Assembly (NCBI RefSeq): GCF_963666675.1
Contig: NZ_OY762929.1
Span: forward strand, 1-64,000
Reading direction: 5' to 3'
Source of the DNA: an uncultured Desulfobacter sp.
GTDB taxonomy: Bacteria; Desulfobacterota; Desulfobacteria; Desulfobacterales; Desulfobacteraceae
DNA length: 64,000 bases
The notes beneath the pieces are model-generated. The model was not told the origin of the DNA and did no database searches. It saw nothing but the letters and a program-made list of their open reading frames with translations. A program made the translations under genes and the position numbers. Positions 16,801-24,890 of the stretch are shown piece after piece (positions within the stretch are counted from its first letter, which is position 1; the number at the start of each line of letters is the position of its first letter).

Positions 16801-17688
16801 ATGCAAATCAAGCAACAAACCTTTTGTGGTCGAAAGTTTACCGGTAAAGAAATCGCATTAATCCAGGAAGTCGTTGCTACCTGTGGAGGCCTTAGCCGAC
16901 GAGAACTGGCACATACCGTATGCGAACTTCTGGAATGGAAACGCCCTAATGATCGGCTAAAAGTCCGGGAATGTAGTGATTTTTTGGAGCTTTTAGAGGC
17001 CAAGGGAGCTCTAACCCTTCCTGAAAAGAAACAACAAACAAAGATCGTTTTTCACAAGAGTATTCCCCAAACACCCTGTAAGCAACCCCACAGCACTTTG
17101 CGTGGCAGAGTAGAAGAATTTACACCTCTTGAGGTACAGCGGGTTCAGAATCGAGAGCAGAGGGATCTGTTTAAGGAACTCATCGGTCGCCATCATTACC
17201 TGGGATATGCAATGCCTTTTGGCGCCAGATTGCAGTATCTGATTTATGTAAACCGTCCCCATCGAGAAATTGTGGGGTGCATCCAGTTCTCAAGCCCTGC
17301 CTGGCGGATGCGTGCTCGCGATGAATGGATCGGTTGGACAGATGAAAGGCGTAAGGTCGCTCTACAAAAGGTGGTGAACAACAGCCGTTTTCTGATCCTT
17401 GCTCCCATCCAAAATTTAGCGAGCATGATACTGTCATGTAGTCTCCGGGAACTCAGAGATGATTGGGAACAGCAGTATGGTCTTAAACCCATGCTGGTAG
17501 AGACATTGGTGGATCGACAACAATTCCACGGTGGCTGTTATCGGGCATCGACCTGGATTGAGTTGGGGAAAACCACTGGTCGTGGGCGCATGGACCGATT
17601 CGGCAAACGTCATGGCGCTGATGTAAAAACCATATTAGTATATCCACTGGAAAAAGATGCTGTTCACCAACTCAGGGAGGGGATATGA
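16801..17688 (+). CDS. DUF4338 (Druantia DruA-like) protein, copy 1
   Basis: A 295-residue DUF4338-family protein. The N-terminal winged-helix-like part (CGGLSRRELAHTVCELLEWKRPND) is followed by the core LFKELIGRHHYLGYAMPFGARLQYLIYV, WRMRARDEWIGWTDERRK, VVNNSRFLILAPIQNLASMIL, and a C-terminal VETLVDRQQFHGGCYRASTW...GRGRMDR block. In defence biology DUF4338 is the DruA component of Druantia. Here it lies within a transposon just before the transposase, with a 4-base overlap, and so is more likely a transposition accessory. Biochemical function is unknown. Confidence 0.85.
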   Translation: MQIKQQTFCGRKFTGKEIALIQEVVATCGGLSRRELAHTVCELLEWKRPNDRLKVRECSDFLELLEAKGALTLPEKKQQTKIVFHKSIPQTPCKQPHSTLRGRVEEFTPLEVQRVQNREQRDLFKELIGRHHYLGYAMPFGARLQYLIYVNRPHREIVGCIQFSSPAWRMRARDEWIGWTDERRKVALQKVVNNSRFLILAPIQNLASMILSCSLRELRDDWEQQYGLKPMLVETLVDRQQFHGGCYRASTWIELGKTTGRGRMDRFGKRHGADVKTILVYPLEKDAVHQLREGI

Positions 17689-17886
17689 ATCCAGCGGTTT
17701 CCCTTTCTGCTGTGGAGCATTTACCTTCCCCCGTCATTGATCCGGGGCAAAAATGCTATGATGATATTGTCAATTTTCTTAATTCCAAGGAGAATCATTC
17801 AGTGAAACTCAGTGATTTGGAACAAGAACTTGAAAAACGAGGACGTGAGCTGATGCGCATCCTGCTTCAGGAACATTTAGACAAGC
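17685..17886 (+). pseudogene. truncated ISKra4-family transposase
   Basis: The first 67 codons (MNPAVSLSAVEHLP... to QEHLDK) match the 523-residue transposase at 43431-45002. The frame then runs into IS66 sequence and stops at 17930. The gene is inactivated by the IS66 insertion. Confidence 0.9.
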
Positions 17887-17971
17887 GTGTCCTTCCGGTA
17901 AGCCTGCGTGAAATACCCAGTACCGGGTGATATTATCGGTTCCAACTTGAACATTGCTAATGGAGGGACCG

Positions 17972-18394
17972 ATGAATAAACAATTATTGACAGCAGAACA
18001 ATCAATCGCATTAGAAAAAGTCCAGCAGCTTTTTGCAGACTGGCGAAATAACAGAACCGGAAGGTCAAGAATACCGGATAATTTATGGCAGGCGGCAGCA
18101 GACCTTCACCATGCTCAAGGGCTGAGCATAAATAAGATTGCCCACAGTTTACGGCTTAATCATACCACATTAAAACAAAAAATTTATAATGCCATTCATT
18201 GTACTACAGTCGATTCTCCTGAAGAAGACGATGACTCCCCCCTGTTTATAGAGATCACTCCAGCGCCGGAAGATACCAACTGTATAATAGAAATGGAGAA
18301 TCAGGCCGGTTTTAAGATGCGTATGTGTTTTAAAGGTCGTGCAGACCCGGCAGTGATCAGCCTTGGTAAATATTTACTGGCTGGTGTTCCATGA
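17972..18394 (+). CDS. IS66 TnpA-like protein
   Basis: About 140 residues with a central helix-turn-helix (HHAQGLSINKIAHSLRLNHTTLKQKI), as in the first protein of IS66 elements. ATG at 17972 follows GGAGG; a longer start at 17954 is less likely. The stop overlaps the tnpB start by four bases. TnpA is required together with TnpB and TnpC for IS66 transposition. Confidence 0.8.
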   Translation: MNKQLLTAEQSIALEKVQQLFADWRNNRTGRSRIPDNLWQAAADLHHAQGLSINKIAHSLRLNHTTLKQKIYNAIHCTTVDSPEEDDDSPLFIEITPAPEDTNCIIEMENQAGFKMRMCFKGRADPAVISLGKYLLAGVP

Positions 18395-18738
18395 TCCAAA
18401 TCACACCGCAAATGCGGATAATGCTGGCGGTAACTCCTGCTGATTTTCGAAAGGGGATCGACGGCCTGGCAGCTGTTTGTCGCAGGGTGTTAAAACAAAA
18501 TCCTTTTTCCGGATATGTTTTTGTTTTCAGAAACAAACCGGGGACTGCCCTGAAGATACTAATATATGATGGCCAGGGCTTCTGGCTTTGTCAAAAAAGA
18601 TTGAGCAAGGGGCGTTTTAAATGGTGGCCTAAAAAGGGAGGAGATGAAATTCACCCATTGGCTGCACATGAATTACAGATGTTGATATGGAACGGAAATC
18701 CTCAAAAAAATAATGTACTTTTGTGGAAAAAAATCTAG
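18391..18738 (+). CDS. tnpB: IS66 TnpB (Orf2)
   Basis: A 115-residue protein with the diagnostic IS66 Orf2 sequence: VTPADFRKGIDGLAAVCRRVL near the N-terminus, then GYVFVFRNKPGTALKILIYDGQGFWLCQKRL and FKWWPK. It has the family's usual length. The exact role in transposition is unknown although it is essential in studied IS66 elements. Confidence 0.95.
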   Translation: MIQITPQMRIMLAVTPADFRKGIDGLAAVCRRVLKQNPFSGYVFVFRNKPGTALKILIYDGQGFWLCQKRLSKGRFKWWPKKGGDEIHPLAAHELQMLIWNGNPQKNNVLLWKKI

Positions 18739-18771
18739 ACATTAGAGTTTAAATGTGATAGCACACATTTC

Positions 18772-19806
18772 ATGTCAAAAACGATGGACATAAAGCAGGA
18801 CGAACTTGACGCGCTCCTTGAGCGGGTAAGATCAAATGAACTGCAGGACGGCGATTATGAGTTGATCAAAGCATTGGTTGAAACCGTTGCTTATTTGAAT
18901 ACGTTGTCCAATGAAAAAGCAGCATCCATTAAACGGTTATTAAAAATGGTATTCGGCGATAAGACCGAAAAGAAGAAAACGTCGAATCCGCAGAACCGGC
19001 CGAAACGAAAAAAGAAGAAAAAAGGTCACGGCAAAAATGGTGCAAACGCCTATAAAGGTGCCAAGAAGATCAAGATCTGTCATCAAAGCCTTAAGTCAGG
19101 TAATGATTGCCCTGCCTGTGAAAAAGGTAAATTGTATGGTGAAAAACCACCTGCCAAGATCGTCCGGATAACAGGCGGTGCTCCCTTCCAGGCGACAGTA
19201 TATGAACTGCAGAGATTGCGGTGTAACCTTTGTGGGCAGATTTTTACTGCCCAGGCGCCCGACAATGTGGGCAAAGAAAAATATGATGCCAAATCCGGTG
19301 CCATGCTGGCCCTTCTAAAATATGGCAGCGGAGTCCCTTTATACCGCTTGGGCAAACTTCAGGCTAGCCTGGGGATGCCGCTGCCCCCATCGACCCAATG
19401 GGAAATCATCGAAAGCGTAGCAGACAAGATTCATCCGGTATATACAGAGTTAGTCCGTCAGGCTGCACAAGGCAAGGTGTTGTACAATGACGACACGACA
19501 ATGAAAATTTTATCCTTGATAAAAGAAACAGACAAGGCAGCCAAGCGAAAAGGGATGTTCACTTCCGGAATCCTGTCAGAATGTGAGGTAGGAAAGATTG
19601 CCCTGTTTTTTACCGGCCACAATCATGCTGGAGAAAATTTATCCAGGGTTCTGAAAGAACGGGGATCCAGAGAAGATCGGCCAATACAGATGTGTGATGC
19701 TCTGTCCAGGAATCTGCCAAAAGGTTTTGAATCGATATTATGCAATTGTCTCGTGCATGGACGCCGTAACTTTGTCGACGTCATGGACGATTTCCCTGAC
19801 CCCCTG
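18772..19806 (+). pseudogene. IS66 TnpC transposase, C-terminus lost
   Basis: About 345 codons of TnpC are present: an N-terminal leucine-rich helix, a basic linker, the zinc-binding CHQSLKSGNDCPACEKGKLYGE segment, YELQRLRCNLCGQIF, and the start of the DDE core (YNDDTTMKIL with the first Asp; GILSECEVGKIALFFTGHNHAGENL). The frame leaves IS66 sequence at 19807, within NFVDVMDDFPD, where the IS3 element begins. The last catalytic Glu is gone. Confidence 0.9.
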
Positions 19807-19864
19807 TGTCAGGATAGATGTCGCCTCAATTGAAAATTAAATTCGGGGCATTGAGGTTATAAAA

Positions 19865-20353
19865 ATGGGACATTCTATCCAAATCAAAGAGGCTGTGTTA
19901 CAAAAGGTACTACTGGGCAACAAACCCCACCATGAGATATCGCAAGAATTCGGAGTTGGCCGATCAACAATCGGAAAATGGCTAAGACAATATAAAGAAA
20001 GCGGCAACACTGCATTGAAATCAAAAGCGAAACGCCCCAAAGACTGGTCTTCTGAGCAAAGAATTTCAGCACTTATAGAAACAGGAACTATGACTTCTGA
20101 AGAATGTGTTGCCTGGTGCCGTAAAAAAGGAATTTTTTGCCATCACTTGGAGCAATGGAGAAAAGATGCCGTTTCCGGTATGTCAAACACTGCAGATAAA
20201 AGGCAAAGTGAAAAGGAAAAACAATATAAAAAAGAAATATCCTCTTTAAGACGCGACCTTTCCCGTAAAGAAAAAGCACTTGCAGAAACAGCGGCCTTGC
20301 TGGTTCTTAAAAAAAAAGCCCAGGCGATCTGGGGGGAGCCAGAGGAAGATTGA
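19865..20353 (+). CDS. IS3-family OrfA, copy 2
   Basis: A 162-residue OrfA with HTH (QEFGVGRSTIGKWLRQYKES) and a C-terminal leucine-zipper-like helix (SSLRRDLSRKEKALAETAALLVLKKKAQAIWGE) closely matching that of copy 1. The start MGHSIQIKEAV fixes the family N-terminus. Confidence 0.88.
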   Translation: MGHSIQIKEAVLQKVLLGNKPHHEISQEFGVGRSTIGKWLRQYKESGNTALKSKAKRPKDWSSEQRISALIETGTMTSEECVAWCRKKGIFCHHLEQWRKDAVSGMSNTADKRQSEKEKQYKKEISSLRRDLSRKEKALAETAALLVLKKKAQAIWGEPEED

Positions 20354-21405
20354 TAACCTCTGAGGATAAACGGTCCGTGTTAACCTTGATATCTGAGGCC
20401 TGCCAAGCCGGCGCCGGTAAAAGTAAGGCGGCACAATTATTGGGATTAACAGTGCGAACGATTCAGCGCTGGAAAAAGCAGGGGACAACAGATCACCGTA
20501 AGGGTTCTCGTGCCGTTCCTGCCAATAAGTTGTCGGTTGAAGAGCAAGATAACATTGTCAATGTACTGAAATCTCAGGAATATGCAGATTTCAGCCCCAA
20601 TCAAATCGTTCCAAAGCTTGCTGATCAGGGTATCTATATGGGATCTGAGTCTACAATGTATAGAATTTTGAGAACGCTGAAGATGAACGAGCACCGTCAG
20701 GCAAGCAATCCAGTGCATAGACATAGCCCGGAAACATTCACGGCATGTGGTCCTAATCAGATATGGTCCTGGGATATTACATATTTGCCTTCATCAGTGA
20801 AAGGTCAATTCTATTACCTTTATATCGTGATGGATCTATACAGCCGGAAAGCTGTCGCCTGCCAGGTTTATGAATCGGAGTCCGGAGAATTTGCCTCAGA
20901 TTTGATAGCAGACGCCTGCATTCGTGAAAAGATATCAAAAAAACAGATTATTTTGCATTCTGATAACGGATCTCCAATGAAATCAGCAACTATGTTGGCC
21001 AAGCTGCAAGACTTAGGGGTCATGCCGTCCTTTAGCCGGCCCAGTGTCAGCAATGATAACCCTTTTTCAGAGTCATTGTTCAGAACAATGAAATACAGGC
21101 CGAATTATCCGGAAAAGCCATTTGAAAATGTAATTAAAGCAAGAGATTGGGCGGATAATTTTGTCACTTGGTATAATACTGTGCATTTCCATAGCAGTCT
21201 CAATTTTGTTACTCCTGATGACAGACACCGCGGAAAAGATGTTCAAATCCTTGAGGATCGACATAAAGTGTATATGGAAGCCCGGTTGAAGAATCCTGAA
21301 AGGTGGTCCAAGGGAACAAGAGCCTGGAAGCCAATTACAGAAGTAAGTTTGAAAAAATTCAAGCGGTTAAAGCCTGAAACCGCTGCTGGAAAAAGGCTTG
21401 CTTGA
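20350..21405 (+). CDS. IS3-family transposase OrfB, copy 2
   Basis: A 351-residue DDE transposase: WSWDITYLP, ILHSDNGSPM and SNDNPFSESLFRTMKYRPNYP give the three acidic residues. The TTG start overlaps the orfA stop (TTGA). All catalytic residues are intact. A stem-loop region (CAACTCCCTCATG...CATGAGGGGGTTGTG, 21432-21497) follows before the right terminus. Confidence 0.92.
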   Translation: MITSEDKRSVLTLISEACQAGAGKSKAAQLLGLTVRTIQRWKKQGTTDHRKGSRAVPANKLSVEEQDNIVNVLKSQEYADFSPNQIVPKLADQGIYMGSESTMYRILRTLKMNEHRQASNPVHRHSPETFTACGPNQIWSWDITYLPSSVKGQFYYLYIVMDLYSRKAVACQVYESESGEFASDLIADACIREKISKKQIILHSDNGSPMKSATMLAKLQDLGVMPSFSRPSVSNDNPFSESLFRTMKYRPNYPEKPFENVIKARDWADNFVTWYNTVHFHSSLNFVTPDDRHRGKDVQILEDRHKVYMEARLKNPERWSKGTRAWKPITEVSLKKFKRLKPETAAGKRLA

Positions 21406-21431
21406 TCGTTGGAATTTAGCACGGCATTAGC

Positions 21432-21497
21432 ACAACTCCCTCATGGCTGAGAATGGGCCCCCAATTACCCGTCGGAGGTCATGAGGGGGTTGTGCGG
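21432..21497 (+). terminator. hairpin at the end of IS3 copy 2
   Basis: CACAACTCCCTCATG (about 21431) pairs with CATGAGGGGGTTGTG (about 21480) around a ~35-base middle. It lies between orfB and the right terminal repeat and probably ends transcription. Confidence 0.55.
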
Positions 21498-21554
21498 CAA
21501 AATTAGAAAATATTATAGAAAAGGCGACAACTTGCTTGACACGCGCCGAAACTG

Positions 21555-22853
21555 TGGCTAAGTTTTTGTTTAAGTGGTGTTTTGTTAACCAACAGTATTT
21601 GCTGGAAGCGATTTGAACGAATCAGTTTGGGGAAATTCCGTTTTTCAGCTCTTTCCTGGATGTTCCGAAATTCAAAAATCAGCTTCGATCACTTACTGCA
21701 GCAGAGTACGTGTAATATTTTGAAGCATTATGGCATCAAGGACGGGGCTCTTTGCTTAGATGATGTAGACCGTGCCCGATCAAAGTCCACAAAAAAATAT
21801 ATAAAGTTCACAAGCTTAAAGATAAACTCACCGGTGGTTTTTTAGACGGACAATGCATTGTATTTCTATTTTTGGTAACACCAGTGGCCTCTTTTCCCGT
21901 GGGTTTTGAATTTTACCCCGGACCCATTGTGGAAAGCTTGGAAAAAGAAAGATGACCGTCTTAAAAAAAAGAAGATACCTAAGAAAAAGCGACCCAAGGA
22001 GCCACAGAGGAACCCTGAATACCCAACGAAGGTTCAATTGGCTCTTGAGCTTTTGAACATATTTCATAAAAAACATCCGGACATTAAAATCAAAGCAATT
22101 TTGGCAGATGGTCTTTATGGACACGCTGAATTTGTCGATGGTAGTTCCCTCATCTTTGGTAATACTCAAACCATCACCAAAATGAAGTATAATCAAAATG
22201 TACGGTTTAAAAACCGCATAATTTCAGTACAAAAGTTTTTTGAATCTTATCCTCTGATATCTCAAAAGGTATCGGTTCGAGGTAAAGAAGATATTGAAAT
22301 TTTTATCTCATCGGCTCGCCTGTATGTGCCGTCTCACAATGCCAAGCGTTTTGTGATCGCCATGCAGTATCCTGATGAGAAAAAACCACGTTATTTGTTA
22401 GCCTCTGACTTGAGTTGGAGAACATTGGATATTGTTCAAGCATACTTCTTCCGCTGGTTGATAGAGGTTTTCTTTGAGGACTGGAAAGGTCATGAAGGAT
22501 GGGGCAAGCTGACCAAGCATACAGGCGAAGATGGATCTCGGAGTTCCTTGATCCTGAGCCTGCTGTTAGATCATGCATTGTTCTTCCATCATCACCAGAA
22601 AGCCCGCCTGGAAAACAAACTTCCTGCATGGAGTGTGGGAAGCCTATCCCAGCGGATTCATACAGAAGCCTTAGTTCAATTTGTCCAGGATTTCTGTGGA
22701 AACGAAATCAATGAACAGAAGCTTGATAAGTTAAAAGAACGCATTGATAATATTATTCCTTTCAATCCTTCTACAAAACATATGAGCAGCCGTACTTTTC
22801 CTCAAATGAAGCCATCTCCATCTTTGGTGCGCTTCCAAAAAAAAGTAGCCTGA
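21555..22853 (+). pseudogene. decayed IS4-superfamily transposase
   Basis: The C-terminal 315 codons are open and show the YREK signature exactly spaced (YFFRWLIEVFFEDWK) and an ILADGLYGHAEFVDG second-Asp block. Upstream, the protein is spread over several frames: LCLDDVDRARSKSTKKYI, then KDKLTGGFLDGQCIVFLFL in another frame, then PDPLWKAWKKKDD in a third. At least two frameshifts therefore separate conserved pieces, and more disruptions appear further 5'. The gene cannot make the full enzyme. Confidence 0.8.
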
Positions 22854-22889
22854 TTCTAATCAAGGATTGTTTGGCAGTCAAATTCAAAA

Positions 22890-24277
22890 AACTCGAACAT
22901 CGAGAATACAGTTGAAGAAGTCTATGCCTGCCTGAAAGAACTGGAGGACGATCCGAGGTTGGTTCGCAATGCTCAAGAATTGGAGCAGGTAGAATATGAA
23001 ATACTTGGGTATACGAATCGACTGAGCGCCTTGCTTTTAAAAAAAGCATCCAGGGCTCATTAAATTCCTGTGATCAGGTCGATCAAGAAAAAGAATTGAT
23101 GTCCAGCTGGCCGGGCCGGATGAAAAGCGAAGGGCTTGAGACCGTTTCGATTCAGTGTTGTACAGGTAGTTCAGTTGATGTTCGTGTTCGATTTCGACGA
23201 TCCTGTGATCGTCGAAATCGAAAAAGGTATAAAGGTGCCTACGCTGGTTTAATCCTTCTTGGAATCCATGATCGCTGCTCACCAGCTTTGGCTTCTATGG
23301 TGAGTGCCTGGGCGGCATTACTGAGTTCTTTTGAAGAAGTCCGTCAAGTGCTTTTTGATCATGGTATGGTGTTGAATATAAAGGTTATCCGTAAAATCAC
23401 CTATCGATACGCAGAACGGGCCCGAGCCGAGCAACAAGCAGGTCGAATTCCAATAAATCAGAGCGATTCACTTGAAGGACGACGGGTGGTTATAAGCACC
23501 GATGGTGGACGCACACGGTTAAGAGAGAAGAAAAGATGTCCCAAAACCCCCAAAAATAGAACCCGATTTCGTGGGGCGTGGCGAGAACCCAAACTTTTGA
23601 TTATTTATGTGGTGGATGCCCAGGGAAAACAAGAAAAAAGCTTCTCACTATTTATTGATGGCAGTTTCACCGGTCTGGATGGCGTATTCCTCCTGTTAAA
23701 GGGGTATTTAAACGCCCTTCATATCCAGAAGTCCGACAAAATACTGTTTGTTGCAGATGTAGCACATTGGATTTGGAACCGAATCCCCGGACTGATCAAA
23801 GCATTGGGTTTGGCACCGCAGCGAGTATATGAACTTCTTGATTTTTACCATGCAGTGGAGCATTTGGGTACAGTCTCAGGTCTAAAGAAGACTTGGTCAT
23901 CCAAAGAGCGCAAACGCTGGGTATCAAAACAGCGGGGTTTCTTGCTGAAAGGAAAAGCCGCGGAGGTAGTCCAGACCGTCCAGAAACTTTGTCGAGGCAG
24001 AAACAGTAAGGCTATTAAGACGGAACGGGATTATTTTGTACGCAATGAAAGACGGCTTGATTTCTCAACTGTAAAAGCGTTGAATTTACCCATTGGCAGC
24101 GGTGCTATTGAAAGTTCAATTCGCAGAGTCGTGAATTTACGTCTTAAAGGTCCATGCACTTTTTGGTATCGGGAGAATGCAGAAAAAATGATTATGCTGC
24201 GATCATACTTTAAAGCAGGACGTTGGGATTGTTTGAAACACATGGCAACCACGCACAATCCAATGCCGGCGGCATGA
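22890..24277 (+). pseudogene. transposase with N-terminal frameshift (MULE/IS256-like DDE)
   Basis: The long frame from about 23042 carries VVISTDGGRTRLREKKR, LLDFYHAVEHLGTVSGLKKTW and LPIGSGAIESSIRRVVNLRLKGPCTFW, a DDE arrangement seen in ISLre2/ISKra4-like and MULE-type transposases. The family is not certain. The natural N-terminus (NTVEEVYACLKELEDDPRLVRNAQ, from 22908) is in another frame and joins at the A-run near 23039-23045. It is either decayed or carries a sequencing slip. Confidence 0.75.
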
Positions 24278-24490
24278 CCGGGAAAATGGGAATGCGCCCG
24301 AGGATAGGCGTTGTGAACAGATGAATTTGTTTGATTAAGCCACGCCTTTAGGCGCTTTTACAAGACCGCTTTGAGCGGTTAACAATCAGGCCCCCAGTTT
24401 TACTGGGGGGGATGACTACATTTTTTTTAATTCGATTTTCCTCCTGATCCGTTCCGGTATATTGCCCATAATTTAAATTCTGGAGGAGAT
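24278..24490. other. non-coding stretch with stacked hairpins
   Basis: It holds three short perfect stem-loops: CGCCT/AGGCG near 24346, ACCGCT/AGCGGT (24365-24379) and CCCCCAGT/ACTGGGGG (24391-24409). A T-rich run follows. They probably stop read-through from the transposase genes. A GGAGGA ribosome site ends the stretch. Confidence 0.6.
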
Positions 24491-24681
24491 ATGAAACGAT
24501 TAGCTGAAAAAAAACAGCGCTTATCACAGGAGGAAGTGACGGGATCGGATTAGGGATTGCGACAGCCTTTGCAGAACAAGGCGCAAACCTGGTTATCATT
24601 GGAAGAGATGAACAAAAATTGTTCAATCAAATATCGCCACCTAATATACAGGCCAATCAAGTGGCTAAATGTCTTATGTGA
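24491..24681 (+). pseudogene. short-chain dehydrogenase N-terminal stub
   Basis: Starting at ATG 24491 behind GGAGGAG, the frame reads MKRLAEKK. After a one-base shift in an A8 run it continues ALITGGSDGIGLGIATAFAEQGANLVIIGRDEQKL, the Rossmann NAD(P) motif of SDR enzymes (TGGSDGIG). The sequence then diverges and stops at 24681. About three quarters of the gene is missing, so it is a remnant beside the TonB receptor. Confidence 0.75.
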
Positions 24682-24778
24682 ACAATGTCCACCCGGCATA
24701 AAATATGTTTCGTCCGGGGTAAAAATAGTATCTCCAGGAGTAGAAAAAAGGCGTTTTGGTTAGTATTAGGTTGTTCGT

Positions 24779-24824
24779 TTAGCTAACACATATTTTATTT
24801 TGCTTGGCTAAATTCGGCTAAGTA
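24779..24824 (+). promoter_or_regulatory. candidate AraC-type operator upstream of TonB receptor
   Basis: The palindrome TTAGCTAA (24779-24786) is followed by two direct 10-base repeats, TTGGCTAAAT and TCGGCTAAGT (24805-24824). The same TTAGCTAA occurs in the regulator/NadA-like divergent region (34416-34423). Spacing of one helical turn suits an AraC-type dimer. This is inference from pattern only. Confidence 0.4.
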
Positions 24825-24890
24825 CTGTTGCCATGGACTTATTGTTTCAGGCGAACAACCTATCACCTGCGGGAAAACACTGGAGAAGAA

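Larger units (their letters stand above)
16614..17886 (+). mobile_element. ISKra4-type transposon with DUF4338 gene, truncated copy
   Basis: It begins with the terminal GGGTGCGGCTCTTTTGAAAC and matches, base for base over most of its length, the complete inverted copy at 43362-46073. The match stops at ...GACAAGC (17886), where the IS66 element begins. It contains the whole DUF4338 gene and only the first ~67 codons of the transposase. The two copies differ at only about three residues in the translated part. Confidence 0.9.
17887..19806 (+). mobile_element. IS66-family element, right end lost
   Basis: It starts where homology to the ISKra4 copy breaks (GTGTCCTTCC...) and carries tnpA, tnpB and most of tnpC in the IS66 order. 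It ends abruptly at the second IS3-family element. No IS66 right end or remaining ISKra4 half appears beyond 21541, so a deletion accompanied or followed the IS3 insertion. Confidence 0.85.
19807..21541 (+). mobile_element. IS3-family insertion sequence, copy 2
   Basis: Bounded by TGTCAGGATAGATGTCGCC at 19807 and GGCGACAACTTGCTTGACA ending at 21541, an imperfect inverted repeat with TG...CA ends. It holds orfA and orfB in the usual overlapping order. It belongs to the same subgroup as the copy at 13553-15403, but the proteins are clearly diverged, so this is not a recent duplicate. No target duplication is visible. Confidence 0.87.

Noticed and set aside
16801..17688. A complete Druantia defence system
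   Set aside because: Only the DUF4338 (DruA-like) gene is present; no large DruE helicase or other Druantia genes are nearby, and the gene lies within transposon ends.
18772..19833. Full-length IS66 TnpC
   Set aside because: The last codons (from 19807) belong to the IS3 element terminus, so the apparent stop is not the natural one.
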